Positions 1-9,537 of a stretch of 64,000 bases of DNA are shown here, piece after piece (position 1 is the stretch's first letter; the number at the start of each line of letters is the position of its first letter). This DNA is from Saccharomycopsis malanga (lineage: Eukaryota; Ascomycota; Saccharomycetes; Ascoideales; Saccharomycopsidaceae): positions 62,001-126,000 of the forward strand of contig CP025322.1 of the NCBI GenBank assembly GCA_004014935.1. The letters are read 5' to 3'. The notes beneath the pieces are model-generated. The model searched no databases, was not told the DNA's origin, and was given only the letters and a program-made list of their open reading frames with translations. The position numbers and the translations under genes are program-made.

Positions 1-800
1 TCCTCGCTTTCTTTGATGGCACTTTTGCACTTGGAAATACTGGATTGGATTTCGTTAGACTTGAATTGTTCTTCGGAAATAATGTTGTTTTGCACTGCGT
101 AATCAAAAATCGCATAGTTTTGAACATCAGGATAAATGTACCCATTGATAATAATCAAGCCTTTCAAGTTGTACTTTCCCTTTGCTTTGGCCAATACTTC
201 TGCGGCAAAATATGGGATGTACTGACCAGCGTAACTTTCTCCTCCCAAGTATATGTCTTTTTTCAAGTCCTCAGGGAAAAGAGTAAAATACTTTTCAAAA
301 AATACCAACATGTCTGCAGCAATGTCAGTCAACTCGGCATCGTCTTTGTCGCTGACACTATAACCAGTACCTGCTGGCTGGTCAACGTACACCAAGTCAC
401 CAGTTTCCAACCAGGTACCTTCCTTGTACACCAACTTGTCATCAGTGGTCACCCTTAGAGGTCCCGACTCTAGCAAAGCGCCATCCATGGAAGAACAGCC
501 TGGACCACCGTTATACCAGAAAATCAACTTGTCATCTGGTTTTTGGGTCTTTGCAAATCTCCAGAAAAAGTATTCCTTCTTCAAAGACTTGTCAATATCC
601 AAGTACCCGGCATGCATTGCTGGAACCTTCGACTTGTCAACATCTTCTAATCCCGGGAGAGACTTGACTTCATATGCAGTGGCGTTCTCGCCATCTCTTT
701 TGACAATTTTATGTTCTTTCGAAAGAAAGTCTGTAATGACAGCAGCATTCAAACACTGTACTGCCGCGAAGAGAGCTAATATCCTTGAGGTAAAAAACAT
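1..800 (-). CDS. KEX1: KEX1-like serine carboxypeptidase (5' part only, runs off the window)
   Basis: The first 266 codons of a secretory-pathway serine carboxypeptidase (peptidase family S10). The protein begins with a hydrophobic signal peptide (residues 1 to about 20), followed by a Lys-Arg pair at 34-35 that could be a Kex2 cleavage site. The substrate-binding stretch NGGPGCSSMDG lies at about 97-107 and the nucleophile motif GESYAG has its Ser at 189. The Asp and His of the triad and the C-terminal membrane anchor lie beyond the window edge. In the family, Kex1 trims C-terminal Lys/Arg from pro-pheromone and other Kex2 products in the late Golgi. A related gene lies at 7521-9221 in the same orientation. 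The start is the only ATG in frame before the signal peptide. Kex1 is preferred over vacuolar carboxypeptidase Y because of close similarity to the second, membrane-anchored copy, but the anchor is not visible here. Confidence 0.85.
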   Translation of the reverse strand, partial: MFFTSRILALFAAVQCLNAAVITDFLSKEHKIVKRDGENATAYEVKSLPGLEDVDKSKVPAMHAGYLDIDKSLKKEYFFWRFAKTQKPDDKLIFWYNGGPGCSSMDGALLESGPLRVTTDDKLVYKEGTWLETGDLVYVDQPAGTGYSVSDKDDAELTDIAADMLVFFEKYFTLFPEDLKKDIYLGGESYAGQYIPYFAAEVLAKAKGKYNLKGLIIINGYIYPDVQNYAIFDYAVQNNIISEEQFKSNEIQSSISKCKSAIKESE

Positions 801-1791
801 GTTACTGTAATATGACTTCAGAAACAAGTATATTATCAGGAATGGTAGAAACAGAAAACAATGAAGGATGATTCTATCTATTTATCCTTCATTACAATTT
901 TATCACACCTTCGGCGTTCTTAAAGATAACACTCTACAATGTACTTAATCTTGGCGCCGTTGGACGCATAAAGTTCGCAGTAAACCAGTTTCCTATCGTA
1001 GTCTCGTAGGAACCAACTTTTCATTGTTATTATATCGCGCATCCCAACCTTTGATCAATTCATGTTGGCATTTTTCGCCTCAAGAACACGGCGCGCATGC
1101 ACTTGCGCCGCCAAGTTTTCACCTTAGGGGAATTTGATAGGACGAGTGGCAGCCCACGATATAAAAAATATTATTTTACCAATAGTTACCAAAAAGAAAC
1201 TGAAGTTTGCTGAAACTTCAAATAAAAGATGACCACATAATCGTTGATGACAAAAAGTGGCTATTGGAATAGTGATCTCAGAGTGAGTTTAGATTAAATG
1301 CAATATAAAGTTTATTCAAGTTACTGTTTAAACATGCTGAAGGAAAGAAATCTGAACGATCAACATGTAAAATATACATTTTTCGTTTTCCGAAAAATAA
1401 TTAAAAATAACTAAAGCAAATTTGGAATGAGTAAAGAAGACATGATACTCGTGTACTTTGAGCGTAGGAAAGATCAGCCTCTGTAAAAACAGCAGTGTGT
1501 GTACTACCTGACAACATACTCTAAGCGTAGTCTGACTGCTATCAAAAACTAGAGTTAATTCAAATGCCAGTGGAACATTGTCCAACAAGATTAAATACGC
1601 ATAACTAGAACGAGCTGCAAATATATTTTAACATTCCTATAATTTGAATCTTTTTGGAAGCTCAGTAACAACTTGGAATCAATCTTTCAAGTCCTCAATA
1701 AATTCTCAGTCACTTTACCTTGTAAATTATATACTTACAAAACCTACAAATTCTCAAGAAAAAATATACACAATGATTCGTAAATTTACAA
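801..1791. other. Intergenic region, promoter of the first KEX1-like gene
   Basis: No convincing gene. Besides the HSE-like palindrome at 1201-1220, a GC-rich inverted repeat (CGGCGC at 1089-1094 and GCGCCG at 1105-1110) stands out in otherwise AT-rich DNA. The part near 1792 is the 3' side of REX1. Confidence 0.5.
1201..1220. promoter_or_regulatory. Heat-shock-element-like palindrome
   Basis: A perfect inverted repeat with 8-bp arms (TGAAGTTT / AAACTTCA) around GCTG. Read as pentamers it is tGAAg-tTTgc-tGAAa-cTTCa: three perfect Hsf1 units and one with a single mismatch, in the required alternating order. It lies 400 bp upstream of the first KEX1-like gene. Function is inferred from the match only. 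Confidence 0.35.
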
Positions 1792-3912
1792 CTAGTCTTC
1801 GGCAATAGCGCTTTCGGCACCATAAAGAGGCGCTGCCTCACCCAAGCTCTCAATGCTACTTGTGAGGGAATCCCCAGTGGAACCTGGCTCGTGTTTTAAG
1901 CCGATAAAACTTAGGGACTCTCTAGCAGCTTCAACAGCTTCTTGCAACTTCTCATCGTCTTTCAAGGTCCACGAACTGTTTGGCGCAACGTTAGCCACAC
2001 ATTCACTTTGAAATTCCTTCTTTTTCTTTTGTAACTCCAACATAGCTCTTGGGTCGCCATGGGAGGTGAACACAATCAATAAGGTGTAATTCGGCAAGCT
2101 ATCGATCAACTTTTTAAGGTTTTGGGAGACATTTTTGAACACTGTCTTGCGATCTGGCTCAGACTTGGTAAGCTTTGACTCTTTTTCATTACTTTTCTCA
2201 ATGCTTTCATATGCTTTTTCATTCTCGTTGATCGATTTGGTAGGTTTTAGTTCTTCGGGTTTAGCAGTCCATCCAAACTCAAACTCTGCCTCTCTGAGCC
2301 TTCCGATTAAAAAATCGTTCTCCTTGACACCATCAATCAACATTTGTACAGCTTCTTCATCGTTATGACATTGCACTTTCTCACCATAGACAAGATTAAA
2401 AGGTTTACCTGTAAATTTAGCAGGTTTAGAATAATCTACCAATAAAGCTGTTCTCAAGTTATTTTTTAACTTGTCTATATTCTGTTCAAACGCAATATCT
2501 TCATCGGAAATCAACTTGTTCCCACTGATACATTGCGTGACAGCTTTACTATTAAGTTTAGAGAATATATCAATGGAAGCAGTATTGACTTTTCCAAAAC
2601 CAAGGTCATTGCTGATTTTCAACTTGACAAGATCCATACATGCTTTTGCGTCTTCAATAGAATCATGGCCCAAAGAACTGTTTTGGATTTCACGGTACAA
2701 AAAGTTTTGTACAAGCCATTTTAAAGATGGTTTCATAGGCGGCCCTTGTTTATGGTCATAGATCAAGGCAGTGTCAACCATGTTTTTGTGCTTTATTTTC
2801 AAAACATTCAAATCGGATTCTAACGAATGGCCGATAAGCACATCGTCACTACTGACAACAGAAAGAATCTTTTGTTGGATCTCTCTCCAACTGAATGCGG
2901 CTTTTTGCAATAATTCTTCTGTGATTCCAGAATACCGTGTCACATAATCTGTGATCTCAAGTTCTGGTTTTACAAGCTCATCAAGAATTACCTCGTTATT
3001 GAAATTGATTATAGACACTCTGGTAAGAACTTTGGCAGTTCCAGCCAAACACATTTCACAATCTATAGCAAATGTCTTTGAACCTTCATGTTCAAACAAT
3101 GTAGTCTCTACCCATTCTTCTTCAACAAGGTGTTTCTCAAGAGCTTCTATTTCCTTGATTTGTATGCTGTTCAAATGTTTTTTATAATGCGAATGTATAG
3201 GATACTTGTTATCTATCATTTCATCTACTGTCATTAACAAGTCATGAATGGTAATAGCACCAGAATTAGGTTCTTTAGTCTTCTTCCGCTCACTTTTGTT
3301 CATAGGAACATTTGTCAATGTTAAGAATGACGAATACAACCTGTACTTTGAGCCTGGTGATTTAGTAGGCCACACATATTCGAAAAAATTGTTGAAGATC
3401 TCCAATTCAGGAGCATATTTGAGAGTACTCAAAGGTATAGGCTGGGGGCTCTTTGATGTCTCAGTTATTCCAAAATCCAGGCGATCAAGGCCAGGAACAA
3501 ATATAAAAGCAACCTTTTCGATTTTCAAACGATTGTTGATATTCAACCATTTAATGTTCCTAGGAAGCTCATCAAATACATAAAGCACCAAGTCGCGCAA
3601 ATCACCAACATTGATTTTCCTCGTCACACTACTAGGATCAACCACAAGCTCTGTAGGCTTCACCTTCTTTTTTTTCTTTGGAATAATCGGTGTGGTCTGG
3701 ACACTTGATCTTCTCCGTCTCCGACGTTTCTTCGCGTCATCTTTGGAAGGACTCAGCGGTCCATCTTTTGCACCAATTGTGCTTTTTATCATCGAAACCA
3801 TCTCCTTCCGCTCCATATCCGTGGAAATACTTAATCTGGCTACATGATTGTGAACATTTGTAGCATCACTAGTACCATCCCCAGCATTCCCATTACTGGT
3901 CGTCTCATTCAT
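1792..3912 (-). CDS. REX1: Rex1-type 3'-5' RNA exonuclease (DEDDh)
   Basis: A 706-residue nuclear exonuclease of the Rex1/Rnh70 family, which trims 3' ends of 5S rRNA, 5.8S rRNA and some tRNA precursors. The N-terminus has a strongly basic run (KKRRRRRR, about 61-68) that looks like a nuclear localisation signal. Exonuclease motif I is FAIDCEMC with Asp284 and Glu286. Motif II includes GHSLESDL with Asp367, and motif III has His416 and Asp421 (GHDSIEDA). All DEDDh residues are present. A lysine/glutamate-rich C-terminal extension follows the domain. The length is somewhat above the 553 residues of the S. cerevisiae protein, mainly through the N- and C-terminal tails. It is divergently transcribed from APL2. 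The ATG at 3912 is the first in frame. Confidence 0.92.
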   Translation of the reverse strand: MNETTSNGNAGDGTSDATNVHNHVARLSISTDMERKEMVSMIKSTIGAKDGPLSPSKDDAKKRRRRRRSSVQTTPIIPKKKKKVKPTELVVDPSSVTRKINVGDLRDLVLYVFDELPRNIKWLNINNRLKIEKVAFIFVPGLDRLDFGITETSKSPQPIPLSTLKYAPELEIFNNFFEYVWPTKSPGSKYRLYSSFLTLTNVPMNKSERKKTKEPNSGAITIHDLLMTVDEMIDNKYPIHSHYKKHLNSIQIKEIEALEKHLVEEEWVETTLFEHEGSKTFAIDCEMCLAGTAKVLTRVSIINFNNEVILDELVKPELEITDYVTRYSGITEELLQKAAFSWREIQQKILSVVSSDDVLIGHSLESDLNVLKIKHKNMVDTALIYDHKQGPPMKPSLKWLVQNFLYREIQNSSLGHDSIEDAKACMDLVKLKISNDLGFGKVNTASIDIFSKLNSKAVTQCISGNKLISDEDIAFEQNIDKLKNNLRTALLVDYSKPAKFTGKPFNLVYGEKVQCHNDEEAVQMLIDGVKENDFLIGRLREAEFEFGWTAKPEELKPTKSINENEKAYESIEKSNEKESKLTKSEPDRKTVFKNVSQNLKKLIDSLPNYTLLIVFTSHGDPRAMLELQKKKKEFQSECVANVAPNSSWTLKDDEKLQEAVEAARESLSFIGLKHEPGSTGDSLTSSIESLGEAAPLYGAESAIAED

Positions 3913-4330
3913 ATTACAGAAACCCTGAGCTTTATCAACCTTGATTCAGCATATACGTAGCACTTTCTAGCAATGTTGGGCACCTAATTTTTTTTATTTC
4001 TTTCCAATTCTTGAAACTCTCACTCAAAAACTCTGCTCTCCATATTATTTAAATGATTCCTTATTAGGGCTAGTTTGGTTCACAATCTCGTGGAAAGCTT
4101 TGCTTTTTCGCTGATTTCTCAAGGACAAATATGATCACATGCGTATCATGTGAATTTCACATGATGAAATTTTTCTTCAAGCCACTTGGCTGAAGTGGCA
4201 ATATCTATGATATGATGAGTTTGTATAAACATGATTTAGAAGATGGCAGTGTTCGTCTGACAACCATAGATTGTTGCGATTGTGAAATTGAAGTTTCACT
4301 TTATGTTAAACCTATTTTATATAAGAAACC
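3913..4330. promoter_or_regulatory. Divergent promoter of REX1 and APL2 with two palindromes
   Basis: A 418-bp spacer serving two genes transcribed away from each other. It contains a 10-bp inverted repeat with a single central base (arms ATCATGTGAA and TTCACATGAT, 4145-4165). A second inverted repeat follows 15 bp on (GCCACTT and AAGTGGC, 4181-4199). The first contains CATGTG/CACATG E-box cores. The factor is unknown. Confidence 0.45.
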
Positions 4331-6604
4331 ATGTCAGTTCAGCGTGCTATAAAATCTATGTTTAATGGCCCGAAGAAGGGCGAGACGTTTGAATTGAAAT
4401 CAGCATTAGTGTCTCAATATCCTGTTGAAAGAAAAGAAGGCATTAAAAGAGTTATTAAAGCAATGACTGTTGGTAAGGATGTGAGTGCGTTATTTCCAGA
4501 TGTTTTGAAGAACATTGCTACGCGTGATCTAGAACAAAAGAAGTTGGTTTATTTGTATTTGATGAATTATGCCAAGACCAATCCGGAGTTATGTATATTA
4601 GCAGTGAACACATTTGTCCAAGATACAGAGGACCCTAACCCGTTGGTTAGGGCATTGGCTATTCGGACAATGGGTTGCATTAGGGTGAACAAGATGATTG
4701 ATTACATGCACATTCCGTTGAAAAGAACGTTGACCGATGACAATCCATATGTCCGTAAGACTGCTGCTATCTGTGTAGCAAAATTGTATGATTTGAACCA
4801 GGAGATGTGTATTGAGCAAGGCTTTTTGGATCATTTAAAGAAGTTGATTGATGATTCGAATCCAGCTGTCGTATCAAATGCAATTAACGCTCTTAGTGAA
4901 ATCAACCAATTGAATCCTCAAGAGAATGCTTTGAAAATTGACAGTGTCTTGTTGAAGAAGATTTTGATGGCGTTGAATGAATGTACTGAATGGGGTAGAA
5001 TTACAATCTTGACCGCTTTATCGGAATACGAATCCCAATCACAGCAAGAGGCCTCGCACATCATTGAAAGAGTGACTCCTCAATTGCAACATGCCAATCC
5101 TTCTGTTGTGTTGACTGCTATAAAGACCATACTTAATCACATTGATAAACTAGATTCTAACCAGTATAATCTTATTTTGAAGAAATTGTCTGCTCCGCTC
5201 ATTTCTTTAATTTCCAGTGGTCCTGAGATTCAATTCATTAGTTTGAGAAATATCAGGGTGATTTTGGAAAAGTATCCATCTTTACTATCCAAAGAATTGA
5301 GAATCTTCTACATCAAATATAATGATCCGCTTTATCTCAAGTTGGAAAAAATCGAGATTATGGTAAGACTTGCAAACTTGTTGAACTACAAAATTTTGTT
5401 GAACGAATTAAAAGAATATTCAATGGAGATAGACTATGAATTCATCAAACGTTCCATAAGAGCTATTGGCCAAGTGGCTATCAAACTTGGTGAGTTCCCT
5501 GCTACTAAAGCTATAGAGATCTTGATAGAGTTGATCAACACCAGAAGTGAATATGTGTTGAATGATGTGGTTATGGTTTTGAAAGACATCATTAGAAAGT
5601 TTCCAAACAATAACAAGTTTTTTGGTTTGGTTATTCCTATATTGGTTGCCAATCATTTGAATTTGGATGACACTAATGCAATCTCCAGTTTTATTTGGTT
5701 GTTAGGCGAATATCCAAAACATTTTGGTGCCGAGTTGGAGAATATTTTAAGTAATTATTATCAAGATGAAAATCTTGAAAACTACTTCAATAGCGATGAA
5801 GATTATCAAGTACAATTGCAGTTGCTAGTTGCCATTGTACGTATCAATATAATAAGACCTTCGCCCGTGACTCAGACATATTTACAAAAGACATTGACCA
5901 TTTGTACTGAAAAATGCGATAACCCTGATATCAGAGACCGCGCTTACATTTACTGGAGATTGCTCTCCAGTTCTAACAATAGCATTATCAATAGCATTGT
6001 TCAAAAACCCCTTCCTATCATAGACTCTACTATTCCTAAAATCCCCGAGGATCAATTGAATGAGCTTGTCAAAGAGTTAGGCTCTTTAAGTTCCATTTAC
6101 CATGTTCCTGCCTCTTCCTTTTTAAGCAATTATAAGGCTCAAGCAAACAAGAAACAAAGCAACAACATGTCCAACAAAAACATAGAAGAGTTGCAACAAA
6201 TCGCAAAGAACGAGATAGTTAATAAAACTGTCAAATCTGACACGTTATTGGATTTCGATGACGAACCTGAATATGAAGACCAAACTGCCTCAATGGGAAC
6301 ATCCAATGGTACTGCACCAGCTGGCGGAGCTTCAAATGTTTTGAACGAACTTAACGATCTTTTCAATTTTAATGCCGCACCTGCTCAGCCACAGGCAAAT
6401 GAGAATCGTAACTCAGTAAATAATGATATCATGGGCCTTTTCAGTAACCCAGGATCTGTCGGAGTGGCTAACGGGTTGGCAAATTTGAATTTGGATAGCC
6501 AAGAGTCTCTCTCAAACCAGTCTAATCAAGCAAATCAAACTTCTCAGGTAAATCACCAGAATGCTACTGGAAAGCCGAGTGATGACTTGATAAACTTTTT
6601 CTAG
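4331..6604 (+). CDS. APL2: Beta-1 adaptin, large subunit of the AP-1 clathrin adaptor
   Basis: A 757-residue beta-adaptin. The trunk, made of HEAT/armadillo-type helices, fills residues 1 to about 590 and opens with a segment typical of beta subunits (RKEGIKRVIKAMTVGKDVSALFPDV). AP-1 sorts cargo between the trans-Golgi network and endosomes. The flexible C-terminal hinge is rich in Asn and Gln and has clathrin-box-like motifs: LLDFD at about 639-643 and LINFF as the last five residues (753-757). No animal-type ear domain follows, and the length is close to the yeast AP-1 beta chain (726 in S. cerevisiae). AP-1 beta is chosen over AP-2 beta from the strong trunk resemblance to Apl2. Divergent from REX1. 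Confidence 0.9.
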   Translation: MSVQRAIKSMFNGPKKGETFELKSALVSQYPVERKEGIKRVIKAMTVGKDVSALFPDVLKNIATRDLEQKKLVYLYLMNYAKTNPELCILAVNTFVQDTEDPNPLVRALAIRTMGCIRVNKMIDYMHIPLKRTLTDDNPYVRKTAAICVAKLYDLNQEMCIEQGFLDHLKKLIDDSNPAVVSNAINALSEINQLNPQENALKIDSVLLKKILMALNECTEWGRITILTALSEYESQSQQEASHIIERVTPQLQHANPSVVLTAIKTILNHIDKLDSNQYNLILKKLSAPLISLISSGPEIQFISLRNIRVILEKYPSLLSKELRIFYIKYNDPLYLKLEKIEIMVRLANLLNYKILLNELKEYSMEIDYEFIKRSIRAIGQVAIKLGEFPATKAIEILIELINTRSEYVLNDVVMVLKDIIRKFPNNNKFFGLVIPILVANHLNLDDTNAISSFIWLLGEYPKHFGAELENILSNYYQDENLENYFNSDEDYQVQLQLLVAIVRINIIRPSPVTQTYLQKTLTICTEKCDNPDIRDRAYIYWRLLSSSNNSIINSIVQKPLPIIDSTIPKIPEDQLNELVKELGSLSSIYHVPASSFLSNYKAQANKKQSNNMSNKNIEELQQIAKNEIVNKTVKSDTLLDFDDEPEYEDQTASMGTSNGTAPAGGASNVLNELNDLFNFNAAPAQPQANENRNSVNNDIMGLFSNPGSVGVANGLANLNLDSQESLSNQSNQANQTSQVNHQNATGKPSDDLINFF

Positions 6605-7520
6605 ACTATTGTTCTCTTCCTTTTATATTAGTACAACTCACTGTCCTGTTTCTGCATATATTGTTTTCTTTTTTCGTTCTTTTCTTATGGCCAAAGAGAC
6701 CCTGGCTTTCGTATTTTGCTGGCATTAATACAGTAACGCAATTGCGATCACCTAAAGATTAAAAATTGTAATGGGAAAAGTTATCATTCGAAACAGCTGT
6801 TTCGCATACTACTGAGCCACCTGATTGATCCCTAGGTATATAGCCATACTATCATAAAGTCGTAAATTAACCTTCCTCTTTGGCTGCTGCCACTCATAGT
6901 AGAATACGTCCATGTCATGGTCGGGCCTACTTTCAATGATTTTACATTGAAATTTTAGGCTTTGTGCAACCAACCAATGAGAGTTTATATATTCAATAAA
7001 CACCATATTCCCTATAAGATAATAAGAATTTGCTTTGATAGTTAAAACTCACAATTTTGAAGATAACTAGGTCGAAGTGTCCCATCTGCTAATACCCTTC
7101 ATTACCTTACATTAACACACAACCAAAAAAACCATTAATACATATAGAGACCGTGACGAAATTGATAAGTACTAGGTTTGAATTATAAGTTATTATTAAT
7201 AGAGACCGTGGGAACTTCTGAAAAGGTACACGAATATAGAATGAATGCAGTTACTAGTGTTTTCGGGATTTAGCTTCGATGCTCCAAACAAGGCTGCTAA
7301 TTTGGTCATCGTAAAGTGTACTTTACGAGAGACGACATCTATTACTTTCTCTTCAATACAGCAAGTTCATGCATTTCTACCTACAGTCCCTTGTAAGAAT
7401 TCTAATTTAAATCATATGTGAGAGAATGTCACTATAATCAAAATAAATAAAAGAAGTATGATACAACTAGATGACCAATAGTCGGAAAGAACAAAATAAA
7501 CAACATCAAATGGCATTAAA
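6605..7520. other. Convergent spacer between APL2 and the second KEX1-like gene
   Basis: 916 bp holding both 3' ends. It contains one doubtful short ORF (6809-7006) and a repeated word TAGAGACCGTG, found near 7145 and again near 7200. Nothing else is recognisable. Confidence 0.4.
6809..7006 (-). CDS. Possible small protein or terminal exon (65 codons)
   Basis: An ATG-started frame of 65 codons with non-repetitive, globular-looking composition, including RPDHDMDVFYYEW and KRKVNLRLYD. The frame stays open 15 codons upstream of the ATG. Just before that, on the same strand, a separate frame starts at an ATG (about 7085) and reads MGHFDLVIFKI before a GTGAGT. This hints at a two-exon gene, but the implied intron (41 bp) is too short and the reading phase does not match, so no spliced model is proposed. 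I do not recognise the protein. Confidence 0.25.
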   Translation of the reverse strand: MVFIEYINSHWLVAQSLKFQCKIIESRPDHDMDVFYYEWQQPKRKVNLRLYDSMAIYLGINQVAQ

Positions 7521-9221
7521 TTAATCTTTATCATCGGTTTCCAACCTCAAATAGTTGGATTTATTGGTAAACTTAAGGAATAGGACAACAGCCCAGGTAA
7601 GCGCGAGACATACTGCAACGGAGACAACAAATCCTATATTGAAATGTTTCAAGTCATATTGGTATGATAAGTCAGGGAAGTTGATAGCGGTTATGTTACT
7701 TTTAGAAGATGATATATTTTTGTAGTTGCCTATCATGTAATTGAACACCGCTCTTGATTCATAAGAATGGTCAAAAGGCACCATATGAGAGGCGTTGTAA
7801 ATCTCCATTAAAGTCAATTGTCTACCATATTTTGCTCGTCCAAAAGATTTATCATTCAAAATCAAATCAATATAACCTGTGTCGTTAGAGAAGCCAGTCT
7901 GGTTATTCCATGTCATTAGGGAAGTCAAATTGTCAATTCCCGCGTGGTTACAAATGATATCATAATTACCGTTATAAAGCACAACTGGAACGCTTTCCAA
8001 CAACTTTGGTAAAATGTTGAATGACGGTGTTGTGTTGTAATTCACAAGATATTGGGAGACGTTTCCGGAACATTCGGTCCATTTAGGATATGGTTTTTCC
8101 ACATTCAAACTGTCCAACACCTTTTCATTCTGGAGAAAAGAAGTCACTTGGGGCAAATCAGGAGGCCACTCCATTCCACACAGAGGATATGGAGACGCTA
8201 TATTGTAGTTGTACATGTTATAACAAGTAGCCTTATTGTCGTCTGTTTGTTTTTTAGTAATGTTCAAAAACTGGGTCAATATTTCCTCAGTGCAAATTGG
8301 ATTAGAGAACACTGCAAGAGATGTGTTCGCCGATGCGGATGCCATAGCTGTTTCACAGGCTGAAAAGGTTTCGTAAAGAGAGTCCATCTGATCGTTGTCT
8401 TCTGATAAAAGACCATGATCCAACCCAAAGGCAACATAAGTCAAAGCTTGGGCGTCAGGATAAATCCATCCATTTCCTATCAACAATCCCTTGAGTTTGA
8501 CCTCTTTATTCAATGCCAAGTTGCTTGGGAAACCTGTCGAACTGTTTAAGATTTGCTCGTCGATTTGGTTCTGAGGTGGTGCTTTCAAGTCATGTAACAA
8601 GTAGTTTTGCCCTTGCACATAATCTACATAGTGATTGTTATCAATGAAGCTTTTGGCAAAATAAGGAATAAATTGCCCAGCATAACTTTCACCTGCCAAA
8701 TATATATCCTTATCAGTATAATATTCAAATATCTTGAGGAAATGCGAATAAAATGTTAAAAACTGCGCAGTGGCTCCTTCAAGGCCAGATGTGTATGTAC
8801 CATTGGTAGTGGAAAGCCCTGTGCCTTTTGGCTGATCTATAAACAATATGTCAGCATCCTGAAGCCAGGTGCCATTATTGTATTTGACCTTTCCATCGGT
8901 ACCAATTCTAAGAGGGCCTATTTCCATCAAAGCCCCATCCATCGACGAACAGCCCGGCCCACCATTGAGCCAGATGACTAGCTTGTCATGTTTTACAGTC
9001 TTCAGCTGAAAAAGCCAGAAGAATATTTTGGAAGTGTCTGTTTGGGAAATCTGGATCTGGCCAGCATACATGTCTGGCTGCTGGACATAGGGAAGATCTT
9101 CTAAACCAGGAAGGCTTTTGACAACATAGTCCAGAGCTTTCTTGGAGTTGTGTGTATAGAAGTTTGGTGTAGCCAAACAACAAAGGGAAAAAGCCCACAA
9201 GAAAATAAGCCGTAGGAGCAT
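7521..9221 (-). CDS. KEX1-like membrane-anchored serine carboxypeptidase, second copy
   Basis: A 566-residue S10 carboxypeptidase. Numbered from the ATG at 9221: signal peptide 1 to about 18, NGGPGCSS at 86-93, nucleophile Ser179 in GESYAG, Asp421 in NGNYDIICN, His479 in ASHMVPFD. A single membrane span at about 529-550 is followed by a short acidic cytosolic tail ending LETDDKD. This is the Kex1 topology: lumenal protease domain, one span, short tail. The frame also extends 27 codons upstream, but the ATG at 9221 directly precedes a normal signal sequence and is preferred. It lacks the very long acidic stretch of S. cerevisiae Kex1 (729 residues). It is a diverged paralogue of the gene at 1-800, in the same orientation, with REX1 and APL2 between them. 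Which copy is the functional KEX1 orthologue is open. Confidence 0.85.
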   Translation of the reverse strand: MLLRLIFLWAFSLCCLATPNFYTHNSKKALDYVVKSLPGLEDLPYVQQPDMYAGQIQISQTDTSKIFFWLFQLKTVKHDKLVIWLNGGPGCSSMDGALMEIGPLRIGTDGKVKYNNGTWLQDADILFIDQPKGTGLSTTNGTYTSGLEGATAQFLTFYSHFLKIFEYYTDKDIYLAGESYAGQFIPYFAKSFIDNNHYVDYVQGQNYLLHDLKAPPQNQIDEQILNSSTGFPSNLALNKEVKLKGLLIGNGWIYPDAQALTYVAFGLDHGLLSEDNDQMDSLYETFSACETAMASASANTSLAVFSNPICTEEILTQFLNITKKQTDDNKATCYNMYNYNIASPYPLCGMEWPPDLPQVTSFLQNEKVLDSLNVEKPYPKWTECSGNVSQYLVNYNTTPSFNILPKLLESVPVVLYNGNYDIICNHAGIDNLTSLMTWNNQTGFSNDTGYIDLILNDKSFGRAKYGRQLTLMEIYNASHMVPFDHSYESRAVFNYMIGNYKNISSSKSNITAINFPDLSYQYDLKHFNIGFVVSVAVCLALTWAVVLFLKFTNKSNYLRLETDDKD

Positions 9222-9537
9222 TGATGAGTTGAAAAGTCCAAATTGATTAAAAACTGGAAAACAAAAAGACAAATGACAACGAAATTGAAAATAAAATAAC
9301 AATGTTTTAATATAAAAGTCAATAAAATCTGATATGGAAAATAAATTACAGGAAAAAGAACTATAGAAATGAATTATTTACACACAGTTGTCATATGACT
9401 ACTTTCTCTGAGTACCAATGTTCAGCATTAGACTCAAACGCTGGTGTTTTAGCACACCAAATGAGGCACACCACCTCAAACAGCTTTTAGCAGGCATTTT
9501 AATAAGGTACACATCCTCAAACACGACTTGTTTCAAA
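9222..9537. other. Short tandem-gene spacer
   Basis: 316 bp between the FMP30-like gene and the second KEX1-like gene, both on the minus strand. It must hold the 3' end of one and the promoter of the other. No recognisable element. Confidence 0.4.

Noticed and set aside
1328-1588. 86-codon minus-strand frame between the first KEX1-like gene and REX1
   Set aside because: Hydrophobic, Phe-rich composition as expected from AT-rich spacer; no motif, and overlaps the expected promoter/3' regions.
7145-7210. Repeated TAGAGACCGTG as part of a mobile element
   Set aside because: Only 11 bp is shared and no further similarity flanks it.
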